64,000 nt of DNA from Methylophaga sp. (lineage in GTDB: Bacteria; Pseudomonadota; Gammaproteobacteria; Nitrosococcales; Methylophagaceae). The translations under genes and the position numbers were made by a program. This document shows, piece after piece, positions 27,890 through 39,767 of the stretch; position 1 is the stretch's first letter, and each line of letters opens with the position of its first letter. The stretch spans positions 186,001 to 250,000 of the forward strand of contig DRHW01000002.1 in NCBI GenBank assembly GCA_011053005.1. The letters are read 5' to 3'. The notes under the pieces are model-generated. The model did not search any database. It saw only the letters and a program-made list of their open reading frames with translations, and had not been told where the DNA came from.

Positions 27890-30238
27890 TTACATTGATA
27901 CTTTAATACCGATCCAGCCAGCGCGAGGCGCACCGGCACCAACGAAGCGAGGATCTTCAAAATCAAACCCTGGCGCTTCATCTGGTTCACCATATAAACC
28001 AAATGTTTCATACTCGCTATCAAAGAGGTTATCAACTTTTGCAAAGAACTGCACATTGTCATTAAGTTTATAACGACTATGTAAGTTCACAACTTTGTAT
28101 GCACTAATCTTCTTGTCCTCATTAGCTTCATCGCCTCTATAGTACTGACTAGAGTGATATGAAGCTGTTAAGCCAAGAGAGAACTGTTGATTAAAGTGGT
28201 AGTCTGCTCCAATTTTCACATTATGAGCAGGAATTCCCGGCAAACGATCGCCTTTGTTAACAGTAAAGGTTTCTAAATTATCTTCTACTTCACGAGCATA
28301 TTGGAATTTATCTTCAAATGTAGCACGTACATAAGAGTAATTTGCAAACCAATCAAATTTATCAACTTCACCAAATAGACCTAGCTCTAATCCAGCTCGA
28401 GCCGTCTTGTCAATATTATCAAAATTACCAGTTCTTAATCGTGGATCAGCTGGATCATCTTCAGTGGCCGGGAAGAAGAACAAGTCATCCTTTAGCTCAG
28501 TGTAATAAACATTAGCATTCCAATTAACACCAGTATTGTTTCCTCGTAGGCCGGCTTCAACGGTTCTTGCAACAACGTCATCTAACGGTGGATCTGCTAA
28601 AAATGAGTTAGGTAATGCACAGCTGATTTGCTCTGCTCGAGAATCATCTTGTGCACATGTCAACTCTGAAGGGCTTGGCGCACGGTTTGACTCGCTGTAG
28701 CTACCATATACGCTTAGATTATCTTGAATTGCATAGGTTAAGCCAACCGAAGGATTAAAACGTGTGAATACATGGGTATCACCTGTTTCGTTCAAATTCT
28801 GCTCTCCCCCCTTACTCGAACCTGAAATATCAATTGCGATACGGTTATAACGTCCACCTACAGTTAATGCAAGTTTCTCGGTCAACGACATAGTATCGGT
28901 GAAAAACAAACTAAACGTTTCAGTTTCAATATCACCATCAACAATTGTTTCATCAATTATAAAACCGGTACCATTTGTGCCTCGGCTCGAAGTAAATTGT
29001 GCTACTTCAGATTGAGAAGTATATTTAACATCAGAACGATCGTAACTGGCGCCCACAATTAACTGATTTTCTTTGCCAAATAAATTCTTAAGAAACGTTG
29101 ATTGTAATCCAAAACCATAACTATCTTGCTTCGTTTCACTAGTATTATTCAGAGCCACATCATCGTCATCGGCAAAACCAAGAGCAGCAGCATTGTTTGT
29201 GAGTATTTCGTCATCGCCATCAAAAACACCATCTACACCATCTTCATCTTCACCAAGATCATTACCGATAACGGATAACTCTGAACCATCGCCGTTAAAT
29301 GTTGAACGATCACTAGAACGATAATACGTATTTGCTGACAGCATCACTTGGTCATTAAGCCAGTGCGAACCATTCAACGTAAACATTCGGAGCTCATTTT
29401 GAGTATTATCAGGATGAGTAAATACGGCTTTACGATCCATATCAACAAGCTCAACAGGCGAAGCACCATTACCATTAAGATCACTATCAACCAGAGTGAT
29501 ACCTAAATCTAATGACGTGCCTTCATTTCTATAACTTAAATTAGAGAAAAATTGCTCTACGCGGGACGGAGAAAAGTCACGCCAACCATCTTCTTTGGTA
29601 ATTGCACCTGTAGCAAAATAACCAAATTTACCATCGTTACCACCACTTGAGACAGTCATAGAATCACGACCAAATGATCCAGTATAAGCTTCTAACTCAT
29701 GACCTTCATGCGTAAAACCATTTTTGGTTTGAATTGATAAAGCACCGCCCAATGTATTCAAACCAAAAAGAGGATTAGAGCCTGGCATTAAATTCATGCT
29801 GGCAATAGCTGATTCAGGAATCAATTCAAAATTAATTGCATCTCCAAAAGGTTCGTTAGCACGAACACCATCAATATATACAGACAATCCTTGTGAGTTA
29901 CCTACCAAAGGAGAAGCAGTAAAACCGCGATATTTCAAATCAGGCTGGAAGGGGTTATTTTGTGCTTGATTTAAACTGACGCTGCCCAATGTTTTATTCA
30001 TAAAATCAGATAAATCTAGCGCCTGAACGCGCTCTAAATCTTCTGACGTCGCAGATTGAACATTACTAGCAATCATATCCGCAGGTAAGCCAACACCATG
30101 CAATGGTGTTGTTCCTATGACTTGAATATTGCTTAACTCAACATTGTCTTCTGCAGCAAAAGCAGTACCACTCATCATTGCTGAAATCAGCATGAGTGAT
30201 AACGCTTTGCGTTTAGATGGTATATACATAATTCGCAT
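27890..30238 (-). CDS. TonB-dependent outer-membrane receptor
   Basis: The 782 residues have a signal peptide (about 1-29, cleavage at AFAAED), a TonB-box-like segment (NVELSNIQVIG), a plug domain (about 50-175, with NPLFGLNTLGGALSIQTKNGF) and a 22-strand barrel ending in the terminal Met preceded by aromatic and Ile residues (GWIGIKVSM). The plug is of the NQAQNNPFQPDLKYRGF type. Residues 315-362 form a very acidic loop with an EF-hand-like run (LGEDEDGVDGVFDGDDE), a possible metal site. Substrate unknown: no siderophore or cobalamin genes are nearby and no riboswitch is seen upstream. An exported tandem-PepSY gene follows. Confidence 0.9.
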   Translation of the reverse strand: MRIMYIPSKRKALSLMLISAMMSGTAFAAEDNVELSNIQVIGTTPLHGVGLPADMIASNVQSATSEDLERVQALDLSDFMNKTLGSVSLNQAQNNPFQPDLKYRGFTASPLVGNSQGLSVYIDGVRANEPFGDAINFELIPESAIASMNLMPGSNPLFGLNTLGGALSIQTKNGFTHEGHELEAYTGSFGRDSMTVSSGGNDGKFGYFATGAITKEDGWRDFSPSRVEQFFSNLSYRNEGTSLDLGITLVDSDLNGNGASPVELVDMDRKAVFTHPDNTQNELRMFTLNGSHWLNDQVMLSANTYYRSSDRSTFNGDGSELSVIGNDLGEDEDGVDGVFDGDDEILTNNAAALGFADDDDVALNNTSETKQDSYGFGLQSTFLKNLFGKENQLIVGASYDRSDVKYTSQSEVAQFTSSRGTNGTGFIIDETIVDGDIETETFSLFFTDTMSLTEKLALTVGGRYNRIAIDISGSSKGGEQNLNETGDTHVFTRFNPSVGLTYAIQDNLSVYGSYSESNRAPSPSELTCAQDDSRAEQISCALPNSFLADPPLDDVVARTVEAGLRGNNTGVNWNANVYYTELKDDLFFFPATEDDPADPRLRTGNFDNIDKTARAGLELGLFGEVDKFDWFANYSYVRATFEDKFQYAREVEDNLETFTVNKGDRLPGIPAHNVKIGADYHFNQQFSLGLTASYHSSQYYRGDEANEDKKISAYKVVNLHSRYKLNDNVQFFAKVDNLFDSEYETFGLYGEPDEAPGFDFEDPRFVGAGAPRAGWIGIKVSM

Positions 30239-30393
30239 TACTCTCTATTAGTTATAATTATAAAAAAATTACTACAAGCAGATTTAATGCCAACAACGTT
30301 TTCCGCTTAGTATCAGTCAGTTAAAAAACTAATTTTTTATAAAATCAACTAATTGGTTGTTTTCAGCCATCGCTATTGGTTTTTTATAACCAC

Positions 30394-31773
30394 TTAGAAC
30401 CAAGCAAGGCTTTTATGCAAGGTGACGACATGACCAATAATAACGAGTGTTGGCGCAATAGGTTGTTCGCGCTCTGCAACATTCGGTAATTCAGCAATAG
30501 TACTGATCCACACTTTTTGATTTTCTGTCGTTCCTTGTTGCACTAAAGCAGCAGGCGTATCGGCGGGTAAACCATGTTTCAATAATTGTTGACTCAAGGT
30601 TGGTAACCCAGCTAACCCCATATATACAACAACCGTTTGTCTCGGTTGGACTAAGGCTGACCAATTCAAATCTAACTCGCCTTCTTTCAACTGTCCGGTT
30701 ACAAAGATGCAACTTTGTGAATAATCACGATGAGTAAGAGGAATACCCGCATAACTTGCACAACCTGATGCGGCAGTAATTCCCGGCACAACTTGGAAAG
30801 GTATCTTCGCCTCGGCAAGGGTGGCAATTTCTTCTCCGCCACGACCAAAGATAAATGGATCACCACCTTTCAGCCGTAATACACGCTTGCCTTGTTGAGC
30901 ATGTTCTAACAATAATTGATTAATTTCATCCTGACGGACCGCATGCCAAGCACGTTGTTTGCCGACATAAATCAGTTCAGCTTCACGGCGAACTAAATCT
31001 AACACTTCTTTGCTGACTAAACGATCATAAAACACCACATCAGCTTGCTGCATCAACCTGAGTGCTTTGAAAGTCAGCAATTCAGGATCGCCCGGCCCAG
31101 CTCCTACAAGATACACTTCACCTCGTTGTAATTCGACATCATCGTTGTTTGCAAGCAACGCGTTTAATGTTTGTTCGCCTAATTCATCACGACCTGCCAG
31201 TACATGATCAGCCACTTTGCCTTGCAGCACAGTTTCCCAAAACCGGCGTCGCATCGCCAGCGTCGATAATTTCTCTTTTACTACATCGCGATAACGCCCT
31301 ACTAATTCAGCGAGTCGACCATAACTAGGTGGAATTAACGTTTCCAATCTTGCTCTTAATTGGCGAGCCAAAATAGGTGATTGACCACCGCTTGATATCG
31401 CAACCACAATCGGCGAACGATCGAGAATCGAAGGCAAAATAAAATCACATAACTCGGGACTATCCACCACATTAACTAAAATATTTTTGGCTTTTGCTTG
31501 ATCATAAACATCGCGATTAACCGCTTCATCATTAGTCGCGGCAATCACTAATAGCTGATCAGATAATTGTTCGCCAATAAATAAACTGTTCAACCAAACA
31601 GCTTCACCTGCATCGATCATTGATTTTGTTGATACTGATATTTCAGGCGCTACTATCGTTACATTTGCATTCGCTTTTCTTAATAATCCAGCTTTGCGAG
31701 CGGCAATTTCACCACCGCCTACAACAAGACATGCTCGATCTTTAAGATCAACAAATAGCGGTAAATATTCCAT
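30394..31773 (-). CDS. cysG: siroheme synthase (trifunctional CysG)
   Basis: CysG converts uroporphyrinogen III to siroheme, the cofactor of sulphite and nitrite reductases. The 459 residues contain the N-terminal dehydrogenase/ferrochelatase module (ACLVVGGGEIAARKAGLL; AISSGGQSPILARQLR, with the regulatory Ser) and the C-terminal methyltransferase (EVYLVGAGPGDPELLTFKALR; KGGDPFIFGRGGEE; VVPGITAASGCASYAGIPLTHR). Both modules look intact. It follows the DUF1223 gene by 8 bases and ends the pyrG-to-cysG run. Confidence 0.95.
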   Translation of the reverse strand: MEYLPLFVDLKDRACLVVGGGEIAARKAGLLRKANANVTIVAPEISVSTKSMIDAGEAVWLNSLFIGEQLSDQLLVIAATNDEAVNRDVYDQAKAKNILVNVVDSPELCDFILPSILDRSPIVVAISSGGQSPILARQLRARLETLIPPSYGRLAELVGRYRDVVKEKLSTLAMRRRFWETVLQGKVADHVLAGRDELGEQTLNALLANNDDVELQRGEVYLVGAGPGDPELLTFKALRLMQQADVVFYDRLVSKEVLDLVRREAELIYVGKQRAWHAVRQDEINQLLLEHAQQGKRVLRLKGGDPFIFGRGGEEIATLAEAKIPFQVVPGITAASGCASYAGIPLTHRDYSQSCIFVTGQLKEGELDLNWSALVQPRQTVVVYMGLAGLPTLSQQLLKHGLPADTPAALVQQGTTENQKVWISTIAELPNVAEREQPIAPTLVIIGHVVTLHKSLAWF

Positions 31774-31781
31774 CTTTATTT

Positions 31782-32561
31782 TTATTCTTTATTGGTTAAC
31801 GGTAAGGATAAGCCTTGCAATACAAAACCATCGTTTAAGTTTTGCACCACGGCAACAAGCTTAAGATTATCTCGGTGCCAAGCTTCATCCAATTTTATCT
31901 CGGTCGACACAGTTGTTTCGCCATCACTATTCAATTTAAAAGGACCTAACCACTTTCTAACTAAATGCTGATGGTTAAATGTGGCGCCCGCATTATCGCC
32001 ACCAGCGACTTTACTGATGATGTCATCTTCCGTTACCGCAAGATATAACACGGAGAATTGACGATTTTCAGTACCATCAATGTTGATAGATGCAGTAGCG
32101 CTTAGTTGATTATTGTCTTGCGAAACTGCCAGCCCAATCTGAGCTTCTGGCGTAAAACCATTCACCGCTTTCACGACATCTTTCACATATTTCTGCCAGT
32201 TATGAATAACTTCACCACTGATCACAAACTCTGGCGTATAAATAGTTTGATATAAATTAAGTCGTGCTAATTGACGTTGCCGCTCAGAAAAAACCGGGCT
32301 GGCAAAACGATCTATCCAGCCTTTTTTGTCATCTAAATAATCAATGTGGAAACCCAAGATGATGAGCTGCTCATCTGTGATGCCTTGTTGAGGCAATGTT
32401 TCTACCCAACGATCAGCCGCAGGACATAAGCCACAGCCTTCGGATGTAAATAATTCAAGTACAGCGATTTGGGTATCAGTGCTTTGCGCTTGCCATGTTT
32501 GAGCGAACAATACCGTTGGCAATAAACATAACAAAGTGAATATCTGTTTAAATCTCAACAT
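31782..32561 (-). CDS. DUF1223 exported thioredoxin-like protein
   Basis: The 259 residues have a signal peptide (about 1-20, cleavage after LFAQ), then the DUF1223 motif VAVLELFTSEGCGLCPAADRWV-like segment with a CGLC pair at the end of a thioredoxin-like strand. Next comes FHIDYLDDKKGWIDRFASPVFSERQRQLARL, typical of the family, and YTPEFVISG. Family function is unestablished. A periplasmic thiol or metal role is suggested by the CxxC. It lies between truD and cysG, 17 and 8 bases from them, so it is probably co-transcribed. Confidence 0.85.
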   Translation of the reverse strand: MLRFKQIFTLLCLLPTVLFAQTWQAQSTDTQIAVLELFTSEGCGLCPAADRWVETLPQQGITDEQLIILGFHIDYLDDKKGWIDRFASPVFSERQRQLARLNLYQTIYTPEFVISGEVIHNWQKYVKDVVKAVNGFTPEAQIGLAVSQDNNQLSATASINIDGTENRQFSVLYLAVTEDDIISKVAGGDNAGATFNHQHLVRKWLGPFKLNSDGETTVSTEIKLDEAWHRDNLKLVAVVQNLNDGFVLQGLSLPLTNKE

Positions 32562-32578
32562 GATAAATGACCTTATGG

Positions 32579-33673
32579 TTATGGAGACTCATTATTTGAG
32601 ATAGCTTCAGCAACATCAGAGTTTCGATGTTGGGCATCGCTAATCACCGCTAACTCTCGCATTACCGCCGTAGCATAACTGCCAGCAGGTAAAAAGAACG
32701 TTAATTCTAACTGATTATCAGCCATAAATTGCCATTTAAAATCAGCAGGATACAGACGCATAGCACGACGCTCTTGGCTCATACCCGCTTTTTCTAAACC
32801 TTGTTGCCAGGCTTGCCAGTCAGCTAACACGGCTTGTTCAACAGCTAAACTATCACCATGAACCAGCGGATTACCTCGTCCCCACATTGGCCCAGTTGGA
32901 TGAACATCCATTGTAGCTAATCGGGTCTTTAAGGTTTGATCAATATCATCAACCACAAATGAACTGGCTTTAGTCCCTGCCAATAACATTACATCACCGA
33001 CTAATGCTTGATTCCATTGACCCATTTTAATGCGTTCTGCTAGAACAAGGTTAAACAACCAAGATCGCGCTGCGGATAGATAAATACTTTTTTGATTGCG
33101 TTTACGGGGTGCTTTACCAGTTGAAAACCAGTGCTCAACACGATATAAATTACCTGCTTGATGACCAAAACGCTGTTCAGCAAAATAATTCGGCACGCCT
33201 TGTTGTTGGATCTTATTGAGTGATGATTCCCACAATGCTTTATCACCTTGCAGATCGGTCAAACGTAAGGTGAATGTATTGCCAGCAAGCACACCTCGTT
33301 TTAATTTTTTACCATGACGCGTTTGTTCGATAATCTGAATATCATCTGTTTCAAATGCCGACCAATCTGGTTCTGCAAAACCTTCTAAGTTAATGCTAAA
33401 CCATTGGCGAGTCACCGCATGACGATCTTTCAACCCTGCAAAACCAACAGCGACTTGGTGCACGCCAGCAAATTTTGCTAACTCAAGCGCTAACCAATCA
33501 GTATTAATGCCGCGTTTTTGAATGTTTAACCAAACATGACCACCACCGCCATCAGGTTCAAAGGGTAATTGTTCATCGACTTGGAAAAATTCACGTTGGC
33601 TACGAATCGTTGCCGAACACGATAAAGCATCAGAATTAATATGTGGTAAAACAGCAAAGTCGAAACTGTGCAT
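32579..33673 (-). CDS. truD: tRNA pseudouridine(13) synthase
   Basis: TruD makes pseudouridine 13 in tRNA-Glu. The 364 residues show REFFQVDEQLPFEPDGGGGHVW, the catalytic Asp in FAGLKDRHAVTRQWFSI, VPNYFAEQRFGHQAGNL and GPMWGRGNPLVHGD, which includes the inserted TruD subdomain pattern. It follows ispF by 2 bases, as in many gammaproteobacteria. The surE-pcm-nlpD-rpoS genes that commonly follow truD are absent here and are replaced by a DUF1223 gene and cysG. Confidence 0.94.
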   Translation of the reverse strand: MHSFDFAVLPHINSDALSCSATIRSQREFFQVDEQLPFEPDGGGGHVWLNIQKRGINTDWLALELAKFAGVHQVAVGFAGLKDRHAVTRQWFSINLEGFAEPDWSAFETDDIQIIEQTRHGKKLKRGVLAGNTFTLRLTDLQGDKALWESSLNKIQQQGVPNYFAEQRFGHQAGNLYRVEHWFSTGKAPRKRNQKSIYLSAARSWLFNLVLAERIKMGQWNQALVGDVMLLAGTKASSFVVDDIDQTLKTRLATMDVHPTGPMWGRGNPLVHGDSLAVEQAVLADWQAWQQGLEKAGMSQERRAMRLYPADFKWQFMADNQLELTFFLPAGSYATAVMRELAVISDAQHRNSDVAEAISNNESP

Positions 33674-33675
33674 GT

Positions 33676-34155
33676 TTAGTCTTTTTTCTTAATGAGTACA
33701 ACAGCATGAGCAGCGATACCTTCTTCCCTGCCGACAAAGCCTAACTTTTCAGTCGTAGTAGCTTTGACATTAATCGCATCAATACCGACAGCAAGATCTT
33801 CTGCTAACTTAGCACGCATTGCAGGAATAAAGGGCGCAAGTTTAGGCGCTTGAGCGGCAATAGTGCTATCAATATTGCTCACTTGCCAGCCACGTTCTGC
33901 TAAATCATTGATAACACGACGTAATAATATACGGCTATCAATATTTTTAAAGCTGGCATCAGTATCAGGAAAATGATGACCAATATCCCACAAACCTGCC
34001 GCGCCTAATAATGCATCACAAATCGCGTGAATAAGTACATCGCCATCAGAATGCGCATCTAAACCATGAGTATGCGGAATGGTTTCCCCCCCGATAATAA
34101 GCGGTCTATTTTCTGCAAATTTATGAACATCATAACCGTGACCTATTCTCATCAC
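33676..34155 (-). CDS. ispF: 2-C-methyl-D-erythritol 2,4-cyclodiphosphate synthase
   Basis: IspF forms the cyclic diphosphate in the non-mevalonate isoprenoid pathway. The 159 residues include [11 protein letters not shown] (zinc Asp and His), [28 protein letters not shown] and [21 protein letters not shown]. It overlaps ispD by 4 bases, the common coupled ispD-ispF pair. Confidence 0.96.
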   Translation of the reverse strand: MMRIGHGYDVHKFAENRPLIIGGETIPHTHGLDAHSDGDVLIHAICDALLGAAGLWDIGHHFPDTDASFKNIDSRILLRRVINDLAERGWQVSNIDSTIAAQAPKLAPFIPAMRAKLAEDLAVGIDAINVKATTTEKLGFVGREEGIAAHAVVLIKKKD

Positions 34156-34859
34156 ATTTCTCTATTTTGGAGTTGTAGAAATAAACTGGCTAGTGCGAGA
34201 TCTTGTGGCACGGTGATTTTAATATTATCGGAATGTCCTTCAACTATCAGCGGTTTTAAACCAGCCAATTCCATAGCACTGGCTTCATCAGTCACCGATA
34301 ATTGTTGTTGTTTAGCGCTGTCCAATGCCGATTTTAATGCCTGCAAACGAAACATTTGTGGTGTTGATGCTCGCCATAAACCTTGCCGACAAACGGTTTC
34401 TGTTATTGCAGATTCCGCATCAACACGCTTAACCGTGTCATTAACAGGAATACCTAAAATTCCGCCTACTTGATGGTTTATCAACGTCGACAACATCAAA
34501 TCAATATCTTGATGACGTAAACAAGGTCTAGCAGCGTCATGTACTAATACCCAAGGATTTTCAGTACTCAATGTCGATAAATAGTGCAACGCATTAAAAA
34601 CCGAGTCGGCGCGTTCATTGCCGCCATCTACAACGTAAATAGGACAGGTTGACGGTAAGTTTAATGTCGCCCAATAAGGATCATGTTCTGCAACTGCAAC
34701 AATCAATCCTGTAATGTGTGGATGTGATGCTAAACGTTCTAAAGTGTGTTCAAGTACCGTTTTGTCATCAAGCAATAAATATTGCTTGGGGCGATCGGCC
34801 TGCATTCTTGCGCCAATGCCAGCTGCGGGCACAATGGCCCACACCTGTTCATTGTTCAC
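34152..34859 (-). CDS. ispD: 2-C-methyl-D-erythritol 4-phosphate cytidylyltransferase
   Basis: IspD transfers CMP to methylerythritol phosphate. The 235 residues contain the nucleotidyltransferase loop [45 protein letters not shown] and [10 protein letters not shown]. The start overlaps the end of ftsB by 11 bases. It forms the usual ftsB-ispD-ispF cluster. Confidence 0.96.
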   Translation of the reverse strand: MNNEQVWAIVPAAGIGARMQADRPKQYLLLDDKTVLEHTLERLASHPHITGLIVAVAEHDPYWATLNLPSTCPIYVVDGGNERADSVFNALHYLSTLSTENPWVLVHDAARPCLRHQDIDLMLSTLINHQVGGILGIPVNDTVKRVDAESAITETVCRQGLWRASTPQMFRLQALKSALDSAKQQQLSVTDEASAMELAGLKPLIVEGHSDNIKITVPQDLALASLFLQLQNREM

Positions 34860-35136
34860 TCTTAGCTTCTTCGATGATCTGAAAAAAAGTTTCTTCTCGT
34901 TTAATCATTCCCATATCGTTTCGTGCACGTTCTTCCAACGCATCCAAACCGCTTTTTAAATCATGCACATCAGCCGCTAATAACTGATTTCGTTTTTCCA
35001 GCACATCATTGCCTTGCTGTTGAACGTCGACTTGATGATGCAAATATAAAACACTAGGTAATCCATCATGACTAAACCACAAGCGATACTGTAATAAAAC
35101 TAAGATCACCGCTAGAAAAATCATTAGTGCTTTCAT
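34849..35136 (-). CDS. ftsB: cell division protein FtsB
   Basis: FtsB is a bitopic inner-membrane protein that joins FtsL and FtsQ in the divisome. The 95 residues have an N-terminal hydrophobic helix (about 3-20) directly followed by YRLWFSHDGLPSVLYL and a coiled coil (about 32-68) with LKSGLDALEERARNDMGMIKREETFFQI, the family end motif. It lies 10 bases after eno on the same strand, as in E. coli. Confidence 0.93.
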   Translation of the reverse strand: MKALMIFLAVILVLLQYRLWFSHDGLPSVLYLHHQVDVQQQGNDVLEKRNQLLAADVHDLKSGLDALEERARNDMGMIKREETFFQIIEEAKSEQ

Positions 35137-35146
35137 GGTTTCATGC

Positions 35147-36442
<1,296 letters not shown>

Positions 36443-36500
36443 TTAGAGCTTATGCTAGCTAACAATTTATATTTAACGTGGTGACGGTGTTTTTAGTCCG

Positions 36501-37339
36501 TTAACCAATCAATGAATCTTCAATAAAGTCATGCTTTTTAACCGTCGTATCGATGGCTAATAATGTTTCAAGCAAGGCTTCCATTTTATCTAATGGCCAT
36601 GAATTCGCACCATCACTTAAGGCTTGTTCAGGATCAGGATGCGTTTCCATAAAGACACCCGCAACACCAACGGATACCGCAGCACGTGCTAATACAGGAA
36701 CAAATTCGCGTTGACCGCCTGATGAACCACCCATTCCGCCTGGTTGTTGCACTGAATGTGTTGCATCAAATACGACAGGGCAATCCATTGCACGCATGAT
36801 AGGCAAACCACGCATGTCTGAAATCAAAGTATTGTAACCAAATGAAGTGCCGCGGTCGCACAACATAATTTGATTATTACCAGTTGATTTTGCTTTTTCT
36901 GCAACATGTTTCATATCCCAAGGGGCAAGAAATTGACCTTTTTTGATATTCACCGGTAAGCCTTGGCTACACACATCTAAAATAAAGCTGGTTTGACGGC
37001 ATAAAAATGCAGGTGTTTGCAAAATATCAACCACGCTGGCCACTTCAGCTAATGGTGAGTATTCGTGAACATCGGTTAAAACAGGTACGCCGTATTCTTT
37101 TTTCACTTTTTCTAAAATAGCTAAGCCTTTTTCAATACCTGGACCACGGTAGCTATTGACAGATGTTCTATTGGCTTTATCAAACGACGATTTGTAGATA
37201 AAGTGAATGCCCAAGCGATCCGTCATTTCTTTTAAACGACCGGCCACATCCATCGTCATTTGTTCGCTTTCAATAACACACGTACCAGCGATTAAAAATA
37301 GTGGTTGTTTACCGCCAACTTCTTTGCCACATAATTCCA

Positions 37340-37340
<1 letters not shown>
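36501..37340 (-). CDS. kdsA: 3-deoxy-8-phosphooctulonate synthase
   Basis: KdsA condenses PEP with arabinose 5-phosphate to make KDO 8-phosphate for lipopolysaccharide. The 279 residues include [71 protein letters not shown] and [12 protein letters not shown], and near the end [20 protein letters not shown]. The first base of its start codon coincides with the last base of pyrG, so the two are tightly coupled. Confidence 0.96.
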
Positions 37341-39533
<2,193 letters not shown>

Positions 39534-39683
39534 ATGCATTTAATAACCAAACAACCCGATAAAATAAAACCAACATCAACATTATTTTATAGCTATCCAT
39601 TGCATCAGACTCTCCTCAATAAATTACTTGCAATAATCACTCATAAAACGGTGGAACACTATTGCAGGAGAATGCCTCGATAA
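39534..39683 (+). CDS. possible 49-residue small ORF or degraded gene 5' end
   Basis: ATG 39534 is preceded by AAGGAG at 39519-39524 at good spacing, and the frame runs 49 codons to TAA at 39681. The product is basic, with a hydrophobic centre (LLNKLLAIITH) and no family I recognise. It is in the same frame as the broken GGDEF-EAL gene that begins 84 bases later, separated by several stops. It may therefore be the decayed original 5' end of that gene, or chance. Low confidence. Confidence 0.25.
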   Translation: MHLITKQPDKIKPTSTLFYSYPLHQTLLNKLLAIITHKTVEHYCRRMPR

Positions 39684-39767
39684 ATATTTTACAAAACTCA
39701 AAAAAACTCATACGCTTTACAAAAACCGTCTAAATATCAATTTTAAATCAAATGACACTGGTAATTT

